NCBI RefSeq assembly: GCF_025602895.1
Contig: NW_026516226.1
Location: 372,001 to 436,000, forward strand
Origin: Polychytrium aggregatum
Lineage: Eukaryota > Chytridiomycota > Chytridiomycetes > Polychytriales
Direction: 5' to 3'
Length of the DNA stretch: 64,000 nucleotides
Below, in pieces: positions 1 to 11,970 of this stretch. Position 1 is the stretch's first letter; each line of letters begins with the position of its first letter. The translations under genes and the position numbers were made by a program. The notes below the pieces were generated by a model. It was not told where the DNA came from. It made no database searches and saw only the letters and a program-made list of their open reading frames with translations.

Positions 1-404
1 TCGGAGTAGTTCATCCAGCGACTGGTGATGCGGTCCTGCAGATAGACCTCGTCCCGATGCGGAACAGGAGTTCTGCAGATGTAACCCAGCACAAAGACAA
101 GGCCCAGGGGGACAGCCCAGAGCAGCAAGCGGGGAGACAGGAGGAGCACGGCAACAGCGACGAGAATCAAGTCGCGGTAGCGAGCAGGTATATCCAGGGA
201 GTCTGCAAGTCGAGAGAGGCCAAGAAGGAGCGGGCTCCTGCATGCCCACGCCTCGAGGGGCAGCCTGATGTGCTCGGGCACCCAGAGCAGCCAGGCCGAC
301 CCGACTGCAGCCCCGACAAAGGCATTCAGCGACGAGACGGCGCTGGAGAGAGACGACGGGCTGCTGCCGACAGGCGGGTCGTCGAATTGGACGGAGGTGC
401 TCAT
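1..404 (-). CDS. N-terminal part of an unrecognised membrane protein (cut by window edge)
   Basis: An uninterrupted minus-strand frame starts at the ATG at 404-402 and stays open to base 1 (134 codons). The first 35 residues are Ser-rich and probably soluble. A moderately hydrophobic stretch follows at about residues 30-45, then two strongly hydrophobic segments at about 75-90 and 95-112 joined by a short Pro/Arg turn, which suggests a membrane hairpin. The last visible residues are polar (VYLQDRITSRWMNYS). I do not recognise the family. Codon use matches the other genes and no intron is needed in the visible part. The protein continues to the left of the window, so length and function cannot be judged. 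Confidence 0.6.
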   Translation of the reverse strand, partial: MSTSVQFDDPPVGSSPSSLSSAVSSLNAFVGAAVGSAWLLWVPEHIRLPLEAWACRSPLLLGLSRLADSLDIPARYRDLILVAVAVLLLSPRLLLWAVPLGLVFVLGYICRTPVPHRDEVYLQDRITSRWMNYS

Positions 405-884
405 CGGGTGGCAGCGACTTTGGTTGTGCGGCTGGTCGTCGATGGAAGGGCCGTGCGATATAATGGAGGGTGGGGACTGCTGATGAAGGCTGCTGGTGGG
501 ACTGCAGGATGGCAGAGGCACGACAGGGCCGAAAGGATGGTTGATGCCGGGGCAAGAGAACGAAAAGAGGGCAGGGGGGGCGACGGCGATGGCGATGGCG
601 GGCGGTGATTGGTCGAGGCGGTGGGACAGGGCGCTGGCTTGTCGGGGGCGGAAGCGAGACGGTGGATGGATTGGATGTTGGATGTTGGATGGTGGTTGAT
701 TTGGAGGTTGATTTGGAGGTTGATTTGGAGGTTGATTTGGAGGTTGATATGGATGTTAGAATTTGGATGGTGGTTGATATGGATGTTGATTTGGATGTTG
801 ATAACTGCGCGGTTGAAGCATCGATACGTACGGGCTCAAATAGTGCGTCCGCGGAATCCCTCAATAACGAGTTTGGTTACACAA
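405..884. other. Spacer between the membrane-protein gene and tRNA-Ala
   Basis: No gene is seen here. The interval is the likely promoter of the minus-strand gene starting at 404. It also holds a GGTTGATTTGGA-type minisatellite (listed separately) and the 5' flank of the tRNA gene. Confidence 0.6.
670..802. repeat. Minisatellite, 12-bp unit (TTGATTTGGAGG and variants)
   Basis: About four near-perfect copies of a 12-bp unit (TTGATTTGGAGG) are followed by diverged copies reading GATATGGATGTT and GATTTGGATGTT. Short reading frames through it are by-products of the repeat. Confidence 0.85.
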
Positions 885-957
885 GGGGAATTAGCTCAGA
901 TGGTAGAGCGCTCGCTTAGCATGCGAGAGGCACGGGGATCGATACCCCGATTCTCCA
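885..957 (+). tRNA. tRNA-Ala (anticodon AGC)
   Basis: This 73-nt gene has no intron. The acceptor stem pairs 885-891 with 950-956, with one G-T pair, and base 957 is the A discriminator. The D arm is GCTC/GAGC, the anticodon stem CTCGC/GCGAG carries loop TTAGCAT with anticodon AGC, and the T stem is CGGGG/CCCCG. The T loop reads ATCGATA instead of the usual TTCGA start, a variant I associate with some eukaryotic tRNA-Ala genes. Internal A and B boxes are present and T runs follow at once. Confidence 0.96.
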
Positions 958-962
958 TTCAC

Positions 963-976
963 TTTTCTCACTTTTT
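963..976 (+). terminator. Pol III terminator of tRNA-Ala
   Basis: Two T runs (TTTT at 963-966 and TTTTT at 972-976) lie 6-20 nt past the tRNA discriminator base, the usual position for an RNA polymerase III terminator with a backup. Confidence 0.7.
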
Positions 977-1428
977 GCATCCTTGGGCCGATCCGCCGTC
1001 CTGGTGCGCCTGCTCCCGGACAAAGCCCCCGACAAAGCCCCACCGCGCCATCGCCCGCGGCTGTGATTGGTGGCTGCGCGCCCCCAGCCGATTGCGCCAT
1101 CCCGTCTGCAACAAAGCCGTCCGTCCTGGTTCGAGCCGCCCCTGACAAATGGCTGCGCTTGGCCCAAACCCAGATCCGATAACCCCACGATCCATCTTTT
1201 TTTTGTTTGGCTGAACGCTATATATCTTGGCAGCGCTCTGGCCATCTGCCCCCCCCCGCTGGCAATCAACCATCGGCCTCAATCGTCGCCCTCTGTTATC
1301 TGATTGGCATCCTCTCGCTGTTCAACCTGGTTTCTTCGGCACCGGCCCAAGCTGTCATCAAGGTCCACAGCGAAATCTCTGCCGCAAACTTGTTTTGCAG
1401 CCGCCCAACAACACCCCACTCAACTGCC
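977..1428. promoter_or_regulatory. Upstream region of the MET1-like gene
   Basis: No coding feature is seen. An AT-rich TATATATC box lies near 1219-1226, about 200 nt upstream of the chosen ATG at 1429, in an otherwise GC-rich stretch. The MET1 frame stays open back to 1207, but those extra residues look like translated leader. Confidence 0.4.
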
Positions 1429-2853
1429 ATGTTTCAAGAATCGAGCGATAGCGCTGCCGTCAAGATGGAGCCCAGCAACATTGCACTTTACAGCGATATC
1501 CCTACGCCTACGCCTACGCCTGCGCCTCTCTTTCCGCCCATCGACACCACCCAACAATCACATCTCTCGATCCAAGTCAAGTCGCTGATGAAGTCTGTTC
1601 TGGTTCTGGGATCGGACCACATCGCCACGCAAGCAGCAAACCTGCTGCTCCAGGCCGGCATGATTGTCACCGTCGTCTCTGGTGCTGAAAAGCTGCCGAC
1701 GCTCGAGCTGCAGACCCGCTGGCGCCAAGGCGAGCTCGGTCTGCTGGAGCGGGATTGGTCTCCGTTGGATTGGAGCGGCAAGGCCATGGTTGTCGTTGCC
1801 GACCTGGAGCTCGGCTCGGCCCCGATTGCTGCCCAAGCGCTTCTGTTTCGAGTTCCAATCTACTTTGTCGGCCGGTCCGAGCTCAGCGACTTTGTGATCG
1901 AATCGCTTGAAGCCCTCCATCGCTGCCAGCATCGATGCGCCGGTGCATCGTCGCCTTGCTCCGTTGCCTCTGTCCCCGGCTCCCTGCCCGAAAGGACCCC
2001 GTCCGAGCCGCCCTTGGCCTCGATACCCTCCACGGACCCACACCCCCCCGCAGCTTTCCCACTCCAACAGCAGTCCGGCCCGCATGTTCGAGTTTCGGAC
2101 CATGTGCAGCCAGTCCGGGGCACGCTTGTGCTCGTCGGCGCCGGCCCTGGCGGAGTGGAGCATCTGACCCAAGCTGCCGTCGATGCCCTCAAGACTGCCG
2201 ATCTGGTGATCTCGGACCGGCTCGTCTCAAAGGAAACCCTGCGTCTCATCACCTGCGAGCTGATCTTTGCCCGCAAGGTTCATGGCCGTGCTCGTGAGGC
2301 GCAGGACGAGATCTATCTCTGGGGCCTCAAGGCTCTGCAGGAGGGCAAGCGGGTCGTGCGCCTCAAGGGAGGCGATCCGTTCTTGTTTGGACGAGGCGGC
2401 GAAGAAGTTCTGTTCTTCCGCGAGCATGGCTTCGAGACCCAAGTTGTGCCCGGCCTGACCTCGGCCCTTTGCGCCCCTCTCGCTGCCATGATCCCGGTTA
2501 CCCACCGCGGGACAGCGGACCAGCTTCTGGTGGCGACGGGCCGGCGCGAGGACGGAAGCGCACCCGACTACCCGCCCTTTACGGAGGGCCGGACCTGTGT
2601 CTTCCTGATGGCCATGGCATGTATCACCCGCCTCGTCAAGGAACTCGATGCCAAGGGATATCCCCGCAATTTGCCTGCCGCCATCATCGAGCGGGCTACC
2701 TATGAAGATCAGCGAGTGTTTGTGGGGACACTGGAGTCGATGCCTCAAGTTGTCGCCGACCACGCCATCAAGACTCATGCCACCCTGGTTGTGGGACGGG
2801 TGGTGTACTCCCTGAGAGGCTCTGAAAACAGCGCCGCTGTCGTGCACGAATGA
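1429..2853 (+). CDS. MET1: Uroporphyrinogen-III C-methyltransferase (Met1/CysG type)
   Basis: This single-exon gene encodes 474 aa. The C-terminal ~270 residues are a SAM-dependent tetrapyrrole methyltransferase: GAGPGGVEHLT, SDRLVS, the signature VVRLKGGDPFLFGRGGEE and VPGLTSALCAPLAAMIPVTHRG. It should methylate uroporphyrinogen III twice to precorrin-2, feeding siroheme synthesis for sulfite and nitrite reductases. Residues ~54-160 resemble the Rossmann half of precorrin-2 dehydrogenase/ferrochelatase (VLVLGSDHIATQAANLLLQAG), but the usual GGGxVA nucleotide motif reads GSDHIA, so this half may be inactive. A Ser/Pro-rich linker joins the halves. I chose ATG 1429; the frame is open to 1207, and an internal ATG at 1588 would remove only the disordered N-terminus. 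It is the only clearly intronless protein gene in the window. Confidence 0.9.
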   Translation: MFQESSDSAAVKMEPSNIALYSDIPTPTPTPAPLFPPIDTTQQSHLSIQVKSLMKSVLVLGSDHIATQAANLLLQAGMIVTVVSGAEKLPTLELQTRWRQGELGLLERDWSPLDWSGKAMVVVADLELGSAPIAAQALLFRVPIYFVGRSELSDFVIESLEALHRCQHRCAGASSPCSVASVPGSLPERTPSEPPLASIPSTDPHPPAAFPLQQQSGPHVRVSDHVQPVRGTLVLVGAGPGGVEHLTQAAVDALKTADLVISDRLVSKETLRLITCELIFARKVHGRAREAQDEIYLWGLKALQEGKRVVRLKGGDPFLFGRGGEEVLFFREHGFETQVVPGLTSALCAPLAAMIPVTHRGTADQLLVATGRREDGSAPDYPPFTEGRTCVFLMAMACITRLVKELDAKGYPRNLPAAIIERATYEDQRVFVGTLESMPQVVADHAIKTHATLVVGRVVYSLRGSENSAAVVHE

Positions 2854-3343
2854 TTTGCTATGTTCCGATGCTCAAGCGTCATGCACTGCTCTTGGCCACG
2901 AGCGCCAAACAACCAATTTTGGAGACCGGGTCCTGCTGCTTGTACAATAGAGACTGTCCACTGGTCAACTGAGACTGAGACAGATGGCGATGCAAGTGGT
3001 GCCACGACATGGTGTGTGCGATGGGGCATATGGCTCGGGGTTGATATGATATTCGATGGCCCACAGCGGGTGTGCGGTCGGTGTCCCTGTCCAAGAGCAA
3101 CGAGCCATTCGAATCTGCCTGCCGCTGCTTCAGGTGCGCCATGTTCGATGTTCCTGGTGGACTTGGCACCATACCGGGAGCGATGTTGCTATCTGGATCG
3201 ATCCACTCGATCCACTCGATCCGGCTGGTACGGCCAGAGAGCAACCCACAACCTGATCGCCCTCAGCCCATCTGCATCCCGTCCACCTGTCCACCTGTCC
3301 ACCTGCCCACCTGTCCACCTGTCCACCTGTCCACCTGTCAACC
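2854..3343. other. Spacer between MET1-like and sideroflexin genes
   Basis: No gene is seen. The interval holds the 3' flank of MET1, an imperfect GATCCACTC triplet near 3198-3220 and an 8-bp minisatellite that ends just before the sideroflexin start codon. Confidence 0.6.
3283..3339. repeat. Minisatellite, 8-bp unit (CCACCTGT) next to the FSF1 start
   Basis: About seven tandem copies of CCACCTGT with one or two substitutions end 4 nt before the sideroflexin ATG at 3344. It must therefore lie in the 5' leader or core promoter of that gene. Confidence 0.85.
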
Positions 3344-5489
3344 ATGATCGATCTCTGTAAGTCGCTCGCAAAGCCCGGGTCCCCTGCATATCCGCTCGTC
3401 TGCCCATGGCGCGGATATCTTGTCTCGGCAAAGTCGCATAATCTGTGGCTCGCTTCGCAATCCCACACCGCCAACGACCACACCCTGATCAATCGGCCGC
3501 TCATCGTCTTCTCGCCCTCCCACCTCCTCGGCATCTCCCGCCGCCCACATCCTCGGAATTCAAATCGTCAGCCAAGCCGCGCTACGATCAGTCGACGTAC
3601 TGGGGCCGTCTCCGCCACTTTTCGGAAATCACAAGCCCGACGTATGTGTGCGCTGCAACCGTGCCGCTTGCTATCAAGTTGATCTGTCGCGGGCCGTTGC
3701 TCCTGTCCTCCCGCGCCTTTTGCTGCTCTCTGCCGATTGTCCCGCATCCCGATCCATTCAACGCAAGGGTGCGTCCGGGCTGATGCTGAGAATCATCTGT
3801 CCACCCTGGCGACGACAACCAGAACCCTGTTCACCACCGATGCCGAGCTCGAGCGGGCCAAGCAGATCCTCCGTGACTACAAGGCCGGAATCCTCCAGCT
3901 TTCTGACGAAGAGGAGGAGAAGCTCTGGAGAGCCAAGAGACGTAAGTCGTGGTAGACACAGCCATCTCTGGCGAGCATTGCGGCCACCATAGCATCTGCC
4001 AACAATTGAACACTCGACAGTGCCGAAGCCGCTGACCCTTTCGTCCCACTTCCCAAACGATATCCAGTGGTCGACAGTACCATCCACCCCGACACCGGGG
4101 AGAAGGTCGTGCTGCCATTCCGCATGGCGGCTTTTGTCCCCACGAACGTGCTGATCGTCGCTGGCATGCTTTTGCCAAACCCTTCGGTGAGCATGCCCCA
4201 TGGATTCGCCATTTCGTTTCACTCGACATCAGTCTGCTCGACTCGCTCGATGCAGCGCTGCGCTGCACTGTCTCTGTCCTGTTTCCTTTGCTCAGGTATG
4301 CTGATTGCACGCTGCTCCTTGTCCAGATTGCCTCCATCATCTTCTGGCAATGGGTCAACCAGTCCGTCAACGTCGCCTTCAACTACTTCAACGCCAACAA
4401 GTCGACCGAGATGAACGTGACCGAGACCGCCAGTGAGTTCTGAACCACCCGTCATGTCATGGCATCTGTCGAATGCCCAGTCTTTCCCCCGGGTGGGCAG
4501 CCGTGGCAGCCGTTATTCCAGGTCGAGGTCGTGGCTGTGGGCTTCACTCGCCATGGCCCTAGCGTTCCTGTCACTGACAATGCTATCATCGATATGGGGA
4601 CCCCACGCCACAGCGGCCTACTGCATGGCAGTGGCCTCGTCCTGCACCATCGCCGTGGGCATGAACGAATGGGTCAAGCGGGTCAAGCATGTCACTCCGC
4701 TCATGAAGACGGTGCTTCAGCGGGCCGTGCCCTTCACAGCCGTGGCTGCTGCCGGTACCCTCAACGTTTTCCTCATGAGACAGAAGGAGTTGGTGTATGT
4801 GCCGGTCTTTGGCTTCTCCGACACCGCACTTTCGCTGTCCTTGACATTCGTTATCCACGATATCCTGATCTGCTGATAGCTCCACCGCGGCAACGGTGTC
4901 TGGTGCGAGAGCCCATCTAGCCAGCACCTTCGAGTGCTAACCCGATCATCTCTCCACATCTCTTTGGGCATATCTCGTGGCAGTGATGGCATCGATATCC
5001 AAGACGAGCACGGCAACAACCTCGGCAAGTCAACTGCTGCGGGCGCCAAAGCCATCACCCAGGTCGCTGTCTCGCGCGTTGCCACCTCCTTCCCGGTGGT
5101 GTTCATTCCCGGCATGATCATGTCGCAGCTCGAGCGGACTCGATGGTTGAGGGCCAACCCACGACTCGTCATGCCAGTCAACCTCCGTGAGTCATTTCCA
5201 TCCAGTTGTCCCGCCTCGCATGCGTTTCGACCATTCGCGCAGTCTACACACCATCTTCCACCTAACTTGCGCTGACCCTCTCCTCCGTTTCTACCTTTGC
5301 CTTGGCCGGACATTGCCATGCTCAAAAGTGACCATCACCGGCTCTCTGATGGCGGCCCTGCCCTGTGCCATTGCGCTGTTCCCCCAGACGGCGTCGATGC
5401 CCGTGAGCCAGCTGGAGCCCAAGTTCCACGACCTGCGCGATGCCAACGGCAACCCGATCAAGACAGTCTATTTCAACCGAGGGTTGTAG
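3344..5489 (+). CDS. FSF1: Sideroflexin (mitochondrial amino-acid transporter, Fsf1 family)
   Basis: Eight exons: 3344-3356, 3572-3641, 3823-3941, 4068-4186, 4327-4432, 4614-4794, 4984-5186, 5329-5489, giving 323 aa, the usual sideroflexin length. Family landmarks are the N-terminal SKPRYDQSTYWGRLRHF, the HPDTGEK motif followed by FRM..FVP, the IFWQWVNQSVN segment, GMNEWVKRV, and the conserved C-terminus ending in YFNRGL. Four to five hydrophobic helices are expected in the inner mitochondrial membrane. Human SFXN1 imports serine for one-carbon metabolism; the substrate here is inferred. The first exon is only 13 nt, encoding MIDL plus one base, and splices to CCAAGCC to restore the conserved SKPRYD. 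All donors are GT and all phases close. Confidence 0.93.
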
Positions 5490-6241
5490 ATTCCAAAGCC
5501 TGTGACACTGGGGCACTGGGGCACTGGGGCACTTGGGCACTTGGGCACTTGGGCACTTAGGGTCGATATATATCTCGAAGGCTTGCCACGAATCGTGCGA
5601 TGGCAGAATTTGAGATTTGTCGTTGAGCCCAATACAGTTGGTTCGGACCTCGAAACGAAACGAGAGACTTTGTTGTTCTGAGCCAGAGTTACCGCTGTGT
5701 TCAGGATCCCGAATGGACATCCCATCCATCGCCCGTCACAATCTGGCTGGGTGTCCGATGAGACGAGTGGCTCGGCTCACTCCAGTTACTTGGACGATCG
5801 AATGCGCTTGCGCCAGACTCCCCCATCGCAACATCGCTGTCAGTCGATGGTCTCCACAGGATATCGACCCGAGGCGTCCGTGGTTGTGCCCCCCCCCCCG
5901 AAACCCAATCGTCGCTGACAGCACTCGATATCCCCACAGCACTCGACATCCTCACAGCGCTCGATATCACTCAGTGCGAGAGCCAGGATCGCGTTCTCGG
6001 CGCGTCCTCGGTCGGCGAGAGCAATGTCCAGGTCCTTTTCTCGCCCGTGGATCGCTTCAGCACTTGGATCTGATCTGGACGCAAGCCGCATCGCAGTAAC
6101 GACAGCCGCTGTCGAGCCCGGACCCGACCCCACCACCAAAGCGTCCCCGTCTTCAAAGCCAGCCCATACCAACCTCTCGGATCCACCAGTCGACCGGCGC
6201 CGAATCCGGCTTCCCTGCGTCACAGCTCCTTCACCTGAAAC
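5490..6241. other. Spacer between sideroflexin and POLR2M-like genes
   Basis: There is no convincing gene. The interval starts with a 10-bp minisatellite. Near 5920-5970 are imperfect CACTCGA(C/T)ATC repeats. The 3' part is the probable promoter of the gene at 6242. Confidence 0.55.
5506..5560. repeat. Minisatellite (GGGGCACT / TTGGGCACTT units)
   Basis: About six tandem copies of a 9-10 bp unit, GGGGCACTG changing to GGGCACTTG, lie 17 nt past the sideroflexin stop codon, in its probable 3' UTR. Confidence 0.85.
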
Positions 6242-7738
6242 ATGGCCAAGGCCACCAAGCCGTTCCAAAGAGACTGGGCTCCAAGAAGATTCGACGAGCT
6301 CAGCGGCGTCTCGACTCTGCTGGATATGCCCCTGGATGATTCACCGTCCCCGCATCCACCCTCGCACTCTTCTCTCGCCTCAATAACCCAGACACCGCCA
6401 ACACCACCAGATGCAGCCCGTGCCGGCATGGCGGGGGACAGCGGAGTCGCTCGGAAGCCCAAGTCGTCGCTGTTCATCACAAAAAACTCTCAGAAGAAGC
6501 ATGATCTCAGTCGGTGCTCGAGGTCCGAGCTTGAGGAAATGCTGGAGCAGAACCAGAAATTGCTGCGGGATGAGTACGTTTGTCGCCGCTCGTTGCTCAT
6601 GGCTCGTTTCGCTCGAACAGGCTTTGTCGATTGGTGCTCCTCACGCTTTTGGCAACCCAGCATGAGCAGAGCAGTTTGGCCCAAGTCTCCCAACCGGTCC
6701 TTTCTTAACTTGCCACATGTGTATCGTCGGTGCTGGCAGATCGTTCATCGGCAAGCTACCCGACCGCGGACAGCGGCTGACCAAGAAGCGGAAGGAGCTC
6801 GAGGAGCGTCTGGCACAGCTTCCGCTGCCAGAGCAACAGGCTCCTGCAGAGATCGTTTCTGCTGCTCGCGAAGGCGAATCCATCAGCGAGCTCATGAGTG
6901 GCCTCCATCTCACCGGATCAACAGCTGCCAGCGGGCCACTGAGTCCAGGCAGAAAAGTCGCCAGCCCAGCCCAGCAGTCCATCAAGAAAAAGCTCGACAG
7001 GGTGAGCAGGGATTGGTGCCGCAGTCGCCCGCCCTTTGGTCGACACGGCTTGGCAATTGCTGGGCTGCTGTCGATGTAATCCCGCAGCGATCGAGCTTGG
7101 ATCCACGCTCGAGACTCACAGCATCACCTCTTGCCAGGGCTCGAAAATCAAGACCATATCGCTGGTCGACTCGATTCAGCTGCAACAAGAGCGACAGAGG
7201 GAGATTGAAGTATGATGCTGGCGTTGGGGGGGAGTCTGTGGTGAATCAACTAGCAACACATCGCCGACGCAGACAAGCTTACTTTTCACAATCTGCATGC
7301 CATCCGTTTCGGCAGGATATTCGTCTGCGAGAGGCCGAGGCCAGACTGAAGCTGCAATTTTCCGTCGATGCCAAGCCGGATATGACTGCCCTGCGAGAAT
7401 GGGGCTCGACGTAAGTGGTTTCCCTCAGGACCCAGACACGATTGCAACAAGCAAGCGGGTCTGTCTGATCGATGGAGTCGGATGATATGCATGTTTCGGT
7501 GGCAATATCTCCGAGGCTTTTGCCCGAAGTCAGGCACGAATCGAATCGAAACGAAACGAAAAGCCTCGTGCCCTGTTGGACCGCAGCGAAGCGTGCTCAT
7601 AACAGTCACGTACCTCCGTAACCCTACCTCAGGTATCGGACATCCAAGGATATGGAAATCGACAGCGATAATGATAGCGACGACCAGTCGTTTTCGAGCG
7701 ACCATGATCAAGACGACTCTTTCGATGACGACGACTAG
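6242..7738 (+). CDS. POLR2M: Gdown1/POLR2M (GRINL1A)-like RNA polymerase II regulator
   Basis: Five exons: 6242-6573, 6740-7001, 7138-7209, 7316-7410, 7633-7738, giving 288 aa. Residues ~95-125 read LEEMLEQNQKLL then SFIGKLPDRGQRLTKK, matching the N-terminal Gdown1 block (LxEMLxRQxxLLxNxxFIxKLPDKGxKI). The C-terminus, with VDSIQLQQERQREIE, a helix rich in Glu/Ala/Arg and an Asp/Ser acidic tail ending in four Asp, also follows the human protein. Metazoan Gdown1 binds RNA polymerase II and competes with TFIIF. No enzyme motif is present. The two conserved blocks appear in order and at the expected ends, so I favour true homology over chance. Yeasts lack an obvious counterpart to my knowledge. 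Confidence 0.75.
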
Positions 7739-8282
7739 CAGCTATGGCTCGATGCCCCTGTCTCGCCTTGCAATCACACTCGCATTTTTGTTACCATGAA
7801 TCGCACACGTCACAATTGCTCAATGGGAGATCGTCCCGGATTGTATTGAGATATGCAGAGGTACAGATGTAGATAGGAAGATGTCGAGATGTCGAGATGT
7901 GCAGATGTGGAAATACTGAGTTGTGCGAATGCGGAGTTGGAAACGTGGATGAAAGCACGGGCCGTCCAGAGCCAAAGCTCGGCCAGGGCGAAGGTCTCTG
8001 CTTCCACAGGATACGCGAGCATCCAACAAATGCAATTGGTATGCCACGACCCGGAGCAGCGTCGACTCCCGCGAACGAAGATCAGGCATCGGCTCGGCTC
8101 GGCAGTCGGGACTCGCAGCCACACGATGCCGAGCAGCAATGTGCGTTTGTCTCTCAGAGTCGGTGCCACACCCAAAAAATACAAGGACATTAAGTATTGA
8201 AAATGTACAACAGCCGCACAGCCAAAGTTGCCCCGATTCTCCTCATGGATTCCTCTCCCCTCATGGGCGCAATGCGGCGGAT
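7739..8282. other. Convergent 3' spacer between POLR2M-like and CTP synthase genes
   Basis: Both flanking genes end here. No gene is supported. A short AGATGTCG-type repeat lies at about 7862-7905, and the spacer is less GC-rich near 8180-8215. Confidence 0.6.
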
Positions 8283-11375
<3,093 letters not shown>

Positions 11376-11970
11376 GGCTGCGGTAGTGATTCAGAACGTG
11401 GGCGGAAGGATGCGGTGTGCAGCAGGGGGGGGGAGACTGTAGCGGTGCTTGAGAAGAAGCTCAAGGGCGAAGAAAGACCCACGGCGAGCGAGCGCTGGGA
11501 AAACCCGCTCGGTCGGACCACAAAAAAAAATGCGTCGCCGCGCCGGGTTTGGAAATATGGCGCTGCGGCGCGGCAATGAATTCATTGCGCTGCGCAGCCG
11601 GCTGCGCGGGCGATGCCGGGAGCGATGGGCGTGTGGCCGGCCGCAGAGTGGCTGCTCACGTGGCGTGTGTCGGGCGATCTCGGCGAGTCGGCCATGTTCG
11701 TCGCCCTCGACATCGCTGGTCGACAGATCATGTCCTGCGGGGGCCGCTTGCTTGCTCGGAGGATGTCCTGGTGGGACGCAGGGATCCTCGGCAGAGCATG
11801 CCGTCGCCCGAGGAGAGTCGGTCGGTGGCATGTCCGTTTCGGGACGCCGCTGCCGCTTCAGGAAACCCGCACGCGCTGGCCCTGGCCGTCGTCGCTGTCT
11901 TTGCCCTCCATCCAGCACGGAGCCAGCACCAGGCCAGCACCGACCCAGCCGCTGGCACCCAGAGGAGACC
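11376..11970. promoter_or_regulatory. Divergent promoter region of CTP synthase and SMYD4-like genes
   Basis: This 595-bp GC-rich region lies between two divergent start codons. A purine run (AGGGGGGGGGAGA near 11425) and an A9 tract near 11521-11529 are the only simple-sequence marks. The open frames here have no family resemblance. Confidence 0.5.

Noticed and set aside
609-1145. 178-codon frame with repeated Trp-Leu-Ile-Trp units
   Set aside because: It is produced by the GGTTGATTTGGA minisatellite and runs through the tRNA gene.
1207-1428. 74-residue N-terminal extension of the MET1-like protein
   Set aside because: The frame is open, but it overlaps the TATA-like box and its composition is leader-like. 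ATG 1429 fits better.
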